Shown: in pieces, positions 1-8,690 of the stretch | Layout: the number at the start of each line of letters is the position of its first letter | How positions within the stretch are numbered: the stretch's first letter is position 1 | Assembly (NCBI GenBank): GCA_036744005.1 | Contig: DAINOJ010000010.1 | Location: forward strand, 1-64,000 | DNA from: CALCNS01 sp937897315 | GTDB lineage: Bacteria > Bacillota > JAAYKD01 | Direction: 5' to 3' | DNA: 64,000 nucleotides | Translations under genes and position numbers: made by a program | The notes under the pieces: model-generated | What the model saw: the letters and a program-made list of their open reading frames with translations, nothing else | Told to the model about the DNA's origin: nothing | Databases searched by the model: none

Positions 1-16
1 TCAGACTGTCAAAAAA
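1..16. repeat. IS left terminal inverted repeat
   Basis: TCAGACTGTCAAAAAA is the inverse of 1519-1534 with one mismatch. It may extend left of the window. Confidence 0.85.
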
Positions 17-47
17 GTCCAGGTGAACGCGAGTTCAGCTGGGCTTT
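14..47 (+). terminator. Hairpin just inside the IS left end
   Basis: Two 15-base arms (14-28 and 33-47) pair with two non-Watson-Crick positions, one of them a G-U, around the tetraloop GCGA, and the 3' arm ends in a short T run. It precedes the transposase and would block transcription or translation entering from outside. Some insertion sequences use such structures to limit expression by read-through; that role is inferred here. Confidence 0.6.
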
Positions 48-78
48 TAGTAATGTACATGGTATAATGGAGTGGGTG

Positions 79-1431
79 ATGAAAGTGATAGAAAAAGCTG
101 AAAATAAGCGAAACAACATCATATTTACCGATGTTGAAGGATTGGTGCCAAAAGACCATCTGCTAAGAAAAGTAGAGAAGGTATTGGATTTTAGCAGAGT
201 CTATGGGCTGGTGGAACACTTATACAGCGAGAATACAGGAAGACCAGCCACAGATCCGGTGGTTCTGGTTAAATTAGTATTTCTACAGCATCTGTATGGA
301 ATAAAATCACTACGACAAACGGTAAAAGAAGCAGACATGAACATCGCCTACCGTTGGTTCCTAGGATACGATTTAACAACGCCAATCCCGCATTTTGCAA
401 CCATCAGTTATGCATTTGCAACAAGATTCCCTAGCGAGATCTTCCAAAAGATATTCCAGTGGATTTTAGAAGAAGCCGACAAAAAAAGCTTACTCGACGT
501 AAAGACCACTTACCTAGATGCCACCCATATCAAAGCGAATGCAAACAAGAAAAAGCATCGAAAAGTTATGGTAGAAAAAGTAGCTAGGGTCTACGAAGAA
601 CAACTCCGAAAGGAAATCAACGAAGAAAGAGAAAAGAACGGCAAAAAGCCATTCAAAGATACCGATGATGGAGATGAGAATCCACCAGAGAGCAAGATGG
701 TTACGGAGTCCACAACCGATCCAGAAAGCGGACTGTTTCATAAAGGAGAACATAAAGTAGAATTTGCGTATTCCAGCCACACAGTATGTGATGGCAACAA
801 CTTTGTCTTAGATTGCATAGTAACACCAGGAAATCTGCATGACAGTACGGTATTTGATGAATTATATGACAAGGTTACAGAGAACTTTCCAGAAATAGAG
901 ACCATCGCGATTGATGCGGGATACAAAACTCCATGGATATGCAAAAAGGTATTTGATAGTGGCCGAGTTCCATCTTTACCTTACAAAAGGCCCATGACCA
1001 AAAAAGGATTCTTTAAAGCCAGAGAATATGTTTACGACGAGTATTACAACTGTGTGATTTGTCCCAATGGCCAAGTTTTACCTTATTCAACCACCAACCG
1101 AAATGGCTACCGAGAATTTAAAAGCAATCCAACTTTATGCAGAGAATGTCCTTATCTAAAACAATGCACAGAAAGTAAATCGAACCAAAAAACGGTCGTC
1201 AAGCATATCTGGGAAAAATATCTTGACCGGGCAGAAGATTTTAGGCATACCTTGGCAGGGGCTTTATCTTACTCGCGAAGAGCTCAAACCATAGAGAGAG
1301 TATTTGCTGATGCTAAGGAAAAGCATGGCATGCGATACACATTACATAGAGGCATAGCTCGGGTGCAAAACTGGGTTATGCTTAAGTTTGCTGCCATGAA
1401 TCTGAAAAAGCTAGCGATGTGGGCATACTAA
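79..1431 (+). CDS. IS1182-family transposase
   Basis: This 450-residue DDE transposase moves the surrounding element. The N-terminal third is the DUF772-type domain, with a conserved helical stretch around HLYGIKSLR. Candidate catalytic acids lie in TYLDATH and AIDAGYK, with the Glu in IERVFADAKEKHG near the C-terminus. A Cys-rich knuckle (CPNG, CRECPYLKQC) lies between the last two, as is usual in this family. The first ATG, at 67, overlaps a TATAAT sequence (63-68) and has no ribosome site. The ATG at 79 sits six bases after GGAG, so I start there. The frame is uninterrupted, so the element may still be active. Confidence 0.9.
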   Translation: MKVIEKAENKRNNIIFTDVEGLVPKDHLLRKVEKVLDFSRVYGLVEHLYSENTGRPATDPVVLVKLVFLQHLYGIKSLRQTVKEADMNIAYRWFLGYDLTTPIPHFATISYAFATRFPSEIFQKIFQWILEEADKKSLLDVKTTYLDATHIKANANKKKHRKVMVEKVARVYEEQLRKEINEEREKNGKKPFKDTDDGDENPPESKMVTESTTDPESGLFHKGEHKVEFAYSSHTVCDGNNFVLDCIVTPGNLHDSTVFDELYDKVTENFPEIETIAIDAGYKTPWICKKVFDSGRVPSLPYKRPMTKKGFFKAREYVYDEYYNCVICPNGQVLPYSTTNRNGYREFKSNPTLCRECPYLKQCTESKSNQKTVVKHIWEKYLDRAEDFRHTLAGALSYSRRAQTIERVFADAKEKHGMRYTLHRGIARVQNWVMLKFAAMNLKKLAMWAY

Positions 1432-1485
1432 TGCTCTCATTGCTTCTTTTTTTTCTCTTCCTTAGCTTTTCTACTATATAACAAG

Positions 1486-1523
1486 AAGAACGCTGCTTCT
1501 CCGTTTCGAGACACAGCGTTCTT
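1486..1523 (+). terminator. Transposase terminator
   Basis: A 10-bp perfect stem, AAGAACGCTG (1486-1495) with CAGCGTTCTT (1514-1523), lies downstream of the transposase stop. Its 3' arm runs into the right terminal repeat. Confidence 0.65.
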
Positions 1524-1534
1524 TGACAGTCTGA
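1519..1534. repeat. IS right terminal inverted repeat
   Basis: TTCTTTGACAGTCTGA is the inverse of 1-16 with one mismatch. It overlaps the 3' arm of the hairpin that ends the transposase transcript. Confidence 0.85.
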
Positions 1535-1561
1535 GAGGATTTACGAAAATCGTAAATCCTC
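1535..1561 (-). terminator. Palindrome between IS and nrnA, probable nrnA-operon terminator
   Basis: An 11-bp perfect stem, GAGGATTTACG with its inverse, has a five-base loop. It sits six bases after the nrnA stop and directly against the IS right end. On the minus strand the bases after the stem are the IS end rather than a T run, so the insertion probably removed the original T tract. That last step is inference. Confidence 0.6.
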
Positions 1562-1567
1562 TTTCTC

Positions 1568-2533
1568 CTATTCTATTGCTACTACCTTTAAGTCTTCAAT
1601 GAACTGCTCAGCGATACTCCAGTCGCTTAGTTTGCATCCGCTAGCCAAACGATGACCTCCCCCACCATATTTTAAAGCTAATGTGTTGATGGTTGGTTCA
1701 GAAGACCGAAGCTCCACATGAATGTTGTTTTCTTTTTCGTTTTCAATGAGCAAAGCCCATACCCGTACACCGATAATTCCCATCATGGAGTTCACTTTCC
1801 CTCGCACATCCAGAAAATCCCATTGGTATTTTTCTAAAATATCGTGAGGAACTTTAATATAAGCTAGTTCTGGAATGGGTCGGAGATAATGCTGCTTAAT
1901 ATAGCCGTCAATGCGAATTTCACTTTCCGAATAACGATAGACTTGATTTGTCATATCAAATGGAGAGATATCTCCAGCTTCCAATAACAATGCAACTCGC
2001 TTCATTAAAGGACCTGCTTGAGAAGCATGTACGAAATGAAATCGATGCGTATCGGTCATGATACCATAATACAAATACTGTCGCGTTTGCTTGGATAAAG
2101 AAAGAGGGTAGCATAAATAGGCATGCTCATACATGGCAACTATCATCTCAGCAGTTGCCACATAATTTGTGTTCACCCATGACAAGTCTCCAAACGGCTG
2201 AAAATCCTCGTGGTGGTCAATTTTTATGACAAAATCTGCCAAGTGCCAATGTTCACCATCGATCCGTACTGTATTACTGCAATCACAAACAATCACTAAC
2301 GAGTCTTTCCACATAGAGGAACTTAAGATATCACAAGAAGGGACCAAGGCTAGTTTGGGATCATCAGATCCTACCACATAAACCTCTTTATTTGGCCAAG
2401 CCGAAAGAATCAGCCCTTGTAAGCCAAAACTACTACCCAAAGCATCATAATCTTTCATAATATGATGATGAATAATGATACGCTGATAGTGCTCAATTTT
2501 CTGCCAGATCTTTAAAATTTTCTCTTTGTCCAT
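1568..2533 (-). CDS. nrnA: DHH-family oligoribonuclease / pAp phosphatase NrnA
   Basis: This 321-residue cytoplasmic DHH-DHHA1 phosphoesterase would degrade very short RNAs and dephosphorylate 3'-phosphoadenosine 5'-phosphate. The DHH domain shows HHHIMKDYDALGSS (residues 22-35, DxD metal site), a CDCSN stretch and DHHEDF. The DHHA1 domain ends in GGGGHRLASG, the substrate-binding glycine loop. Length and motif order match Bacillus NrnA. The ATG follows AGGAG with normal spacing. It begins 20 bases after the sugar permease gene and is probably the last gene of that operon, an arrangement with no obvious functional reason. Confidence in the family is high; exact substrate preference is inferred. 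Confidence 0.92.
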   Translation of the reverse strand: MDKEKILKIWQKIEHYQRIIIHHHIMKDYDALGSSFGLQGLILSAWPNKEVYVVGSDDPKLALVPSCDILSSSMWKDSLVIVCDCSNTVRIDGEHWHLADFVIKIDHHEDFQPFGDLSWVNTNYVATAEMIVAMYEHAYLCYPLSLSKQTRQYLYYGIMTDTHRFHFVHASQAGPLMKRVALLLEAGDISPFDMTNQVYRYSESEIRIDGYIKQHYLRPIPELAYIKVPHDILEKYQWDFLDVRGKVNSMMGIIGVRVWALLIENEKENNIHVELRSSEPTINTLALKYGGGGHRLASGCKLSDWSIAEQFIEDLKVVAIE

Positions 2534-2553
2534 ATTCTTCTCCTGATAGATAC

Positions 2554-3381
2554 TTATCCTTTTATTCCACCCCGAGCAATCCCGTCAATAATCTTCTTTC
2601 TCGCAATCAGATATAATACAATCATGGGGGCTACTGTAAAAATGGAGGCTGCCATCATCAGCGGAAAATCATTCCCGGCTTCAGACTGAAACGCAACCAA
2701 ACCATAAGAAATGACCCTCATTTTACTGGTATTGGTGACCAACAAAGGCCACATAAAAGAATTCCAAGAAGCGATAATTTTTAGTATCGCAATGGTTATC
2801 ATCATAGGTCTTGCTATCGGTACTAGAATTTTAACAAAATACTGAAAATCTGTGCAACCATCTACTTTAGCGGCTAAATAAAGCTGTTTCGGAACTCCTT
2901 CAAATGCTTGTCGCAAAAGATAGATATAAAAAACACCCGCCACATAAGGTAAGAACAAGACATGGTATGTATCAAACCATCCCAATTTTGCTACAGTTCT
3001 AAAATTTGTAATGATTAATGCTTCACTAGGGACCATCATGGTTGCCAAAAACAACATAAAGATGGTTTCCTTTCCTCTAAACTGATAGTGAGAGAAGCCA
3101 AAGGCCGCAAAGCTCATCACCACCATACTCACTACCAAATCTAAAATTACCACTACCACCGAATTATAAAAGTAGCGCCCAAACGGAGCTGCTTCTAAAA
3201 GCCGAGAAAAATTCTCCCAATGCAAGGTTTTTGGCCAAAGTTGTGGCGGCCAAGTGATGGCAGAGTTAGAATCTTGCAAAGCTGTAATAGCCATCCAATA
3301 AAAAGGAAACAGAGTTATTAACGCAAAGAACCCGAGTATGAGATAACTGATGATTTTACCTGTGATTTTCTTAAAACTCAT
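2554..3381 (-). CDS. Carbohydrate ABC transporter permease (MalG/LacG type)
   Basis: This is the second inner-membrane subunit (275 residues) of a sugar importer. It has about six hydrophobic segments and the EAA loop (AAKVDGCTDFQYFVKILVPIA), which docks on the ATPase. The frame is open further upstream, but the ATG at 3381 follows AAAGGAGG, whereas the upstream start would lie inside the neighbouring permease gene, so I start at 3381. It forms an operon with the permease, ATPase and lipoprotein to its right. The substrate cannot be read from sequence; related systems carry oligosaccharides or sugar phosphates. Confidence 0.9.
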   Translation of the reverse strand: MSFKKITGKIISYLILGFFALITLFPFYWMAITALQDSNSAITWPPQLWPKTLHWENFSRLLEAAPFGRYFYNSVVVVILDLVVSMVVMSFAAFGFSHYQFRGKETIFMLFLATMMVPSEALIITNFRTVAKLGWFDTYHVLFLPYVAGVFYIYLLRQAFEGVPKQLYLAAKVDGCTDFQYFVKILVPIARPMMITIAILKIIASWNSFMWPLLVTNTSKMRVISYGLVAFQSEAGNDFPLMMAASIFTVAPMIVLYLIARKKIIDGIARGGIKG

Positions 3382-3401
3382 AACCGAATGTTTCCTCCTT
3401 T

Positions 3402-4277
3402 CTAGGATGCATTGTAATCGGTTTTTCTGGCCAACCATCGAGAGAATAAGGTCAAAACCAAAATAATCAATAGTAGAACTACTGCAGCAGCCGAAGCCAA
3501 TGAATAATCTTTATACACCCAAAGTTGATCAAAGATATAAAACACCATGGTGTTCGCCTTATATACACGAGCATAACTCCCAATCAATGCATACACCTCG
3601 GTGAAGACTTTAAATGCATTAATCAAACCAATCGTGAAAACATAGGATACGACTGGAGCTAGTAAAGGCATAGTAATCTTAAAAAATGAAGTTGCATTGT
3701 TCGCTCCGTCTACACGAGCGGCTTTATAATATTGGGGGTCAATAGACAACATTCCGGTTGTTAATATTAATACATTAAATGCTAAAGAGCGCCATACCCC
3801 AAAAATCATTACCGCACTCATTGCGTATTGAGGGTCTTTGATCCATGGAATTTTTGCTAAGCCAAACAAATGTCCTAGGATTAGATTAATCAACCCATAG
3901 TCTGCATTGAACAAGTAACCCCAGGTAAAAGCAACTGCAACAGCAGAGGTTACATAAGGCAGAAAATAAACCGTTTGAAAAAATACTCGTAATCGCTCAA
4001 TGGAAGTTAATAACGCTGCGATCATTAAGCTTATGCCAATGGACACCGGAACAGTAATCAGTGAATACCAGAGAGTATTCTGTATCGCATTTAAGAAAGT
4101 GGTATCTTTGAACAACCACTGATATGTCTTAAGGGATAAATCATATTGGTCCGGAGTTGGTAGACGATTAAAGCTTTGTACGAAGGCATTCAATAACGGG
4201 TAAAAAGTGAAAATTGTTAATATGATAAAAGATGGTAACAAATACGGGAGGGCTTTCTTCAAACCTTCTTGTTTCAT
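3402..4277 (-). CDS. Carbohydrate ABC transporter permease (MalF/LacF type)
   Basis: This is the first membrane subunit (291 residues) of the same importer. The N-terminus (MKQEGLKKALPYLLPS) is typical of the UgpA/LacF group, followed by about six membrane segments and the EAA loop around AARVDGANNATSFFKITMP. The ATG at 4277 lies four bases after the ATPase stop. The longer frame would run back through the ATPase gene and is rejected. Translation is probably coupled to the ATPase, whose last codons contain GAGGGTG as ribosome site. Confidence 0.9.
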   Translation of the reverse strand: MKQEGLKKALPYLLPSFIILTIFTFYPLLNAFVQSFNRLPTPDQYDLSLKTYQWLFKDTTFLNAIQNTLWYSLITVPVSIGISLMIAALLTSIERLRVFFQTVYFLPYVTSAVAVAFTWGYLFNADYGLINLILGHLFGLAKIPWIKDPQYAMSAVMIFGVWRSLAFNVLILTTGMLSIDPQYYKAARVDGANNATSFFKITMPLLAPVVSYVFTIGLINAFKVFTEVYALIGSYARVYKANTMVFYIFDQLWVYKDYSLASAAAVVLLLIILVLTLFSRWLARKTDYNAS

Positions 4278-4281
4278 GATC

Positions 4282-5349
4282 TTACACCCTCGCCATGGCT
4301 TTACCGGATTCAGAATCGAAGAGATACACTTTACCCGATACAAACCCAACAGTAATATCTTGCTCTTCTTCAATCTGTGTATCGATACTGGTAATCATCG
4401 TAATATTTTGTCCGGATTCGAGTTGTATTTGGCACAGCCGTTCTCGACCCAATAGTTCAACATTAACAACATGTCCCTTAAGGCCCTTGTCTTTCGGTTG
4501 CAGTGCCTCTGCACGAACTCCAATGGTGATAGGACCGTTTACCCCGGAATGGCTAGCAATGCGATAGTCTTCTACCATGACCGAACCATCCTCAAAGCGC
4601 CCAGTAAAGAAATTCATTGTTGGAGATCCGATGAATCCCGCTACAAAAAGGTTACTGGGGTGCTCGTATACTTCTTGCGGCTGACCTTGTTGCACAAAGA
4701 AACCCGCTTCCATGATGACGATTTCATCGCTAATGGTCATGGCTTCTTCTTGGTCATGTGTTACAAAAACAGTTGTTACCCCTGTCGCTTTCTGTATTCG
4801 TTTAATCTCCTCACGAGTGCTGTGACGCAACTTCGCATCTAAATTCGATAAAGGTTCATCCAACAGGAGAATCTCTGGCTTTTTGGCTAATGCTCGGGCT
4901 ATGGCAACTCGTTGTTGTTGTCCACCCGACAATTGGGCAGGTTTTCGATCTAGTAACTCACTAATCTGGACAATTTTCGCCACTTCTTGGATTCTAGCTT
5001 CTATGTCTTCTTTTTTCCATTTGGCATTTTTTAAAGGGAAGGCAATATTTCCCGCTACCGTCATATGTGGGTAGAGAGCATAGTTTTGGAACACCAAGCC
5101 AATGCGCCTTTCCTGTGTATCTAGGTTGGTTACATCTTTATCTCTGAAAAAAATCTTTCCATCGCTTAGTTCCTGAAGCCCTGCTATGGCAAATAACGTA
5201 GTGGATTTTCCACAACCAGAAGGTCCCAGTAAACAAATGAGTTTTCCTTCTGGGATTTCCAGATTGACATGGTTGACCGCTACAACCTCATTTTTTGGAT
5301 TTTTACGATCTTGAAATCGTACCGTTACGTCTTGCAGGCGAATTCGCAC
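4282..5349 (-). CDS. Sugar ABC transporter ATP-binding protein (MsmK/UgpC type)
   Basis: This 355-residue ATPase powers the sugar importer. It has Walker A GPSGCGKST, Q-loop FQNYALYPHM, signature LSGGQQQRVAIARAL, Walker B ILLLDEPLSNLD and switch His in VFVTHDQ. It then has a C-terminal MalK-like OB/TOBE region (VGVRAEAL onwards), which in this family serves regulation and assembly. The gene sits between the binding-protein gene and the two permeases. A hairpin (5453-5484) separates it from the binding-protein gene and would lower its expression relative to the lipoprotein. Confidence 0.93.
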   Translation of the reverse strand: MRIRLQDVTVRFQDRKNPKNEVVAVNHVNLEIPEGKLICLLGPSGCGKSTTLFAIAGLQELSDGKIFFRDKDVTNLDTQERRIGLVFQNYALYPHMTVAGNIAFPLKNAKWKKEDIEARIQEVAKIVQISELLDRKPAQLSGGQQQRVAIARALAKKPEILLLDEPLSNLDAKLRHSTREEIKRIQKATGVTTVFVTHDQEEAMTISDEIVIMEAGFFVQQGQPQEVYEHPSNLFVAGFIGSPTMNFFTGRFEDGSVMVEDYRIASHSGVNGPITIGVRAEALQPKDKGLKGHVVNVELLGRERLCQIQLESGQNITMITSIDTQIEEEQDITVGFVSGKVYLFDSESGKAMARV

Positions 5350-5452
5350 AGTTATCGGTCCCTTCTAACATAGATTGGTCTCAATCCATTTTCTATCTGT
5401 CTATATTCACCTTCCTTAACAGAAATCCTTCTCAACTACTCTTGAGTACAAG

Positions 5453-5484
5453 AAACGACCTGCCGATGAATCGACAGGTCGTTT
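5453..5484 (-). terminator. Intra-operon hairpin after the binding-protein gene
   Basis: A 10-bp perfect stem, AAACGACCTG (5453-5462) with CAGGTCGTTT (5475-5484), lies 12 bases after the stop. On the minus strand the stem ends in GTTTCTTGT, a weak T tract, so partial termination is likely. Such hairpins commonly set a high binding-protein to transporter ratio. Confidence 0.7.
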
Positions 5485-5496
5485 ATCGTAATTGTT

Positions 5497-6855
5497 TTAT
5501 CTCCCGGTTAACGTCTTGGTTACTTCCGCGGTCAGGTTGGTAAAGAAGGTATTGAAATCCGTATAGCTCTTGGAGAGGATTTTCGACATTTCATCATCTA
5601 CATTACGGCGAACCACGTTGGAATTTGGGAAGGCCGGGGTGTAATACAGTTCATAGGTGTCAAACTGTTTCAGGACGGCATTGATTGCTAAGGAAATTTT
5701 GGCTTTCTTTACATCAAGTGCAGTACCATCGGCATTTTTGCCAGACAAGAAGGCTTTGAAGGCTTCGCTTTCCTGAGCACTCTTACGCACAGGAATATAA
5801 CCGGTTGCCATAGAGAATTTTGCTGTGTTGTTGGGATTGGTCAAGAAAAGTAAGAATTCAACTGCTGCTTTTTCTTTGTCGGCACCCTTCTTAGCGATGG
5901 ACATACCTGCACCTTGTTGTATTACAGCAGCTTTTTCTCCTTCGAAAACTGGGTAGGATAAGCAAGCCAATTCATCGTTCTCTGCTTGACCAACAGTGGT
6001 CACCGGGAACAAGTAGGTTGTTCCGGAGTTAGAGCCTACATAACAGACAGCGGTTCCGTCGTTCATGAAGTCGGAGTTGTATTTCTTATTGGCATCTTTA
6101 ACGACCAACCAACCTTCGTTGATACCAGTGGATACAAAATTATAAATTCTTTGTTCTGCTTCTTCATTCGGGGTAAATTTACCGGGGGTGACAAACTCAT
6201 GGCCTTGTTGGAACCCGCCTAAATAGAAGAAGTTTGCTAAAGAGTCAATTCCGAAGAAGGTTTTTCCAGTCAAATCAAAATAGGCTTTACCGGCTTTGGC
6301 AATTCCTTCCCAGGTCGCTAAATCTTCATCTTTTGCACCAATCTGTTCTTTTACATTATTCCATAGGGTTTTGTTTAAGAACAGTAATTCGGTGGATTTG
6401 GCGATTGGCATTAAGCGGAATTCTCCGCCTGTAAATTGTGAACCTTCTTTGATGAAGCCCTCATAGTAATCGGCTAAATCTTCTGCTTTCAGATAACTGC
6501 CCATATCCGCAATGAATCCTTTGGCGTGTAAAGTTGCGGTGATATCGGGATAACCATGAATAATGTCAGGCAATTGGGCTAAGCCAGCATCGGAAGCGGT
6601 TTGAATCTTCTTTTCTAAATCCGCTGTGGCTCCCTGGTTTTCTGCTGTAACTGTAATCTTTTTGTCTTTACCGACCGTTGCATTGAAGTCCGCCACAATC
6701 GCGTCAAGAGCTTCTTGTTGGGCACCGCTGAAATAATGCCATATCGTCAGTGATACCGGTTTTACTTCTGGTGTCGGGGCAGGTGCTGGAGTGTTACAAC
6801 CGGCCAACAGAATCATGACCATTGCTAACATCGCAGCTAAGATTTTTTTGCTCAT
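5497..6855 (-). CDS. Extracellular sugar-binding lipoprotein (ABC family 1)
   Basis: This 452-residue substrate receptor of the sugar importer is anchored outside the membrane. It has a lysine-rich start, a hydrophobic core and a lipobox LLAGC with Cys at about residue 19, followed by a Pro-rich linker. The body has the UgpB/MalE-like opening LTIWHYFSG and the GAGMSIAKKGADKEKAAVEFL region usual in family 1 binding proteins. GGAGGG precedes the ATG. It is first in its operon, downstream of a promoter at 6889-6917. The sugar is unknown. Confidence 0.92.
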   Translation of the reverse strand: MSKKILAAMLAMVMILLAGCNTPAPAPTPEVKPVSLTIWHYFSGAQQEALDAIVADFNATVGKDKKITVTAENQGATADLEKKIQTASDAGLAQLPDIIHGYPDITATLHAKGFIADMGSYLKAEDLADYYEGFIKEGSQFTGGEFRLMPIAKSTELLFLNKTLWNNVKEQIGAKDEDLATWEGIAKAGKAYFDLTGKTFFGIDSLANFFYLGGFQQGHEFVTPGKFTPNEEAEQRIYNFVSTGINEGWLVVKDANKKYNSDFMNDGTAVCYVGSNSGTTYLFPVTTVGQAENDELACLSYPVFEGEKAAVIQQGAGMSIAKKGADKEKAAVEFLLFLTNPNNTAKFSMATGYIPVRKSAQESEAFKAFLSGKNADGTALDVKKAKISLAINAVLKQFDTYELYYTPAFPNSNVVRRNVDDEMSKILSKSYTDFNTFFTNLTAEVTKTLTGR

Positions 6856-6888
6856 TAGAAATACCCTCCTTCAAATTAGTTCAAATTC

Positions 6889-6917
6889 ATTCTACCGCAC
6901 TCTTCGAAAAAATACAA
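6889..6917 (-). promoter_or_regulatory. Promoter of the sugar ABC operon
   Basis: On the minus strand TTGTAT (6912-6917) and TAGAAT (6889-6894) are 17 bases apart, shortly before the lipoprotein gene. The -10 matches at five of six positions; the -35 is weak. Confidence 0.5.
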
Positions 6918-6940
6918 GGAGAAAATGAAACTTCCATCGA

Positions 6941-8668
6941 TTAACTTTGTTGTTTCGCCCAAGAATCCCTTAGTCCAACAATACGATTAAACACCAGTCT
7001 TCCTTTCGCAAAGTCCACATGATCTACATAGAAATACCCCTGTCTCAAAAACTGGTATCTACTTCCAGACTCTGCATCAGCCAAACAAGGTTCAACCCAA
7101 CAATTCTCTATGACTTTTAGTGAATCCGGATTCACGAAATCGGTGAAATCCTGACCTTCTGCTGTGTCTTCGGGATCATCTTTCGTGAACAGAGTGTCAT
7201 AAAGGCGTACCGTCACTTGTACGGCATGCTTTGCCGATACCCAATGTGATGTACCTTTCACCTTACGACCCGATTGAGGTCCGCCACTTTTTGTTTCCGG
7301 ATCATATGTGCAACGAATTTCTAAGATCTGCCCCTGCTCATTTTTGATGACCTCGTCACAACGAATGATGTATGCACCTTTCAAGCGAATTTCTCCACCT
7401 GGTCTTAAGCGATGGAATTTTTTGGGAGGATCTTCCATAAAGTCTTCCTGTTCAATATAAATCTCTCGACAAAATGGAATCCATCTCGAACCAGATTCTG
7501 GGTTTTCTGGATTGTTCTCCAATTCCAGCATCTCTACTTGATTCTCGGGATAATTCGTTATAATCAGTCTGAGTGGGTTCAAGACCGCCATCACTCTTGG
7601 AGCGGTTGCATTGAGCTCCTCGCGAATACAGTGCTCCAATAAGGCGGCATCCACCGTTTTAGGTGAACGAGATATACCAGTTCGTGATATAAAATCTTTT
7701 AAAGATGCAGGAGTATATCCTCTTCTACGCAAGCCGCAAATAGTCGGCATTCTAGGGTCATCCCATCCTTGAACAAACCCTCCTTCCACAAGTTTTCTGA
7801 GCTTGCGCTTGCTCATCACTGTGCCGGTTATATTGAGGCGAGACCATTCGTACTGATATGGAACCGGATCGCTCGGTGTCGATTGCCATTTCACATTATC
7901 AATAAACCAACGGTATAACTCGTTGTGATCCACGTACTCTAGAGAACACATGGAATGCGTCACACCTTCAATGGCATCCGATAATGGATGCTGATAATCA
8001 TACATAGGGTAAATGTTCCATGCCGATCCGGATCGATGATGTGGAGTGGACTTGATTCGATATATCACCGGATCGCGCATGTTCATATTTCCGGACTTCA
8101 TGTTGATTTTTGCTCGGAGTGTTCTGCTTCCTTCTGCAAACTCACCCGCTTTCATACGGCGAAACAATTGCAAATTCTCTTCTACAGAACGATTACGGAA
8201 CGGCGAGTCTTTTCCTGGCTCTGTCAATGTGCCTCGGTACTCGCGCATTTCTTCCGGTGTTAAGTCATCGACATAAGCTTTCCCATCGATAATTAATTGT
8301 TCGGCGAACTCGTATAGTTTCTCGAAATAATCTGAGGCATAGAAGAGGCGATCTTCATAATCATAGCCCATCCAATGGATATCTTCGATAATATTATCTA
8401 CATACTCCTGCTCCTCTGCATCCGGATTGGTATCATCGAAACGCAGGTTACACTTCCCACCCATTTCTTCGGCTAAACCAAAATCTGCAACCAATGCCAT
8501 GAGGTGACCTATGTGTAAATACCCATTCGGTTCGGGAGGGAAACGAGTTTGTATTTTGCCATCATTTTTCTGATTTTTAATGTCTTCCAGCATCACATCT
8601 CTGATAAAATTGCTGGAAGCAGGAGATACGTTCTTTTCTGTACTCATGTTTTCAGACATCTCTGACAT
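6941..8668 (-). CDS. glnS: Glutaminyl-tRNA synthetase
   Basis: This 575-residue class I synthetase charges tRNA-Gln. It has the PPEPNGYLHIGH nucleotide-binding motif near residue 47, the RFDDTNP acceptor-stem region, and VMSKRKL as the KMSKS loop, followed by the C-terminal beta-barrel anticodon-binding domain. Length is close to the bacterial GlnRS norm. The frame also allows a TTG two codons upstream, but the run of G sits properly only for the ATG at 8668. GlnRS is patchily distributed among Firmicutes, most of which also use Glu-tRNA-Gln amidotransferase. No amidotransferase genes lie in this window. Confidence 0.95.
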   Translation of the reverse strand: MSEMSENMSTEKNVSPASSNFIRDVMLEDIKNQKNDGKIQTRFPPEPNGYLHIGHLMALVADFGLAEEMGGKCNLRFDDTNPDAEEQEYVDNIIEDIHWMGYDYEDRLFYASDYFEKLYEFAEQLIIDGKAYVDDLTPEEMREYRGTLTEPGKDSPFRNRSVEENLQLFRRMKAGEFAEGSRTLRAKINMKSGNMNMRDPVIYRIKSTPHHRSGSAWNIYPMYDYQHPLSDAIEGVTHSMCSLEYVDHNELYRWFIDNVKWQSTPSDPVPYQYEWSRLNITGTVMSKRKLRKLVEGGFVQGWDDPRMPTICGLRRRGYTPASLKDFISRTGISRSPKTVDAALLEHCIREELNATAPRVMAVLNPLRLIITNYPENQVEMLELENNPENPESGSRWIPFCREIYIEQEDFMEDPPKKFHRLRPGGEIRLKGAYIIRCDEVIKNEQGQILEIRCTYDPETKSGGPQSGRKVKGTSHWVSAKHAVQVTVRLYDTLFTKDDPEDTAEGQDFTDFVNPDSLKVIENCWVEPCLADAESGSRYQFLRQGYFYVDHVDFAKGRLVFNRIVGLRDSWAKQQS

Positions 8669-8690
8669 GAACAAGCCCCCTTATAATAGA

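Larger units (their letters stand above)
1..1534 (+). mobile_element. IS1182-family insertion sequence, complete
   Basis: The element is bounded by terminal inverted repeats: TCAGACTGTCAAAAAA at 1-16 and its inverse at 1519-1534, matching at 15 of 16 positions. It carries one intact transposase and has a hairpin near each end (14-47 and 1486-1523). The left repeat begins on the first base of the window, so the left flank and any target duplication cannot be checked. The window or contig may have been cut at this repeat. The right end abuts a palindrome at 1535-1561, which suggests insertion beside a terminator. Confidence 0.9.

Noticed and set aside
4471..4842. Plus-strand 123-codon open frame inside the sugar ATPase gene
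   Set aside because: It is antisense to conserved ATPase motifs and has no ribosome site or family match.
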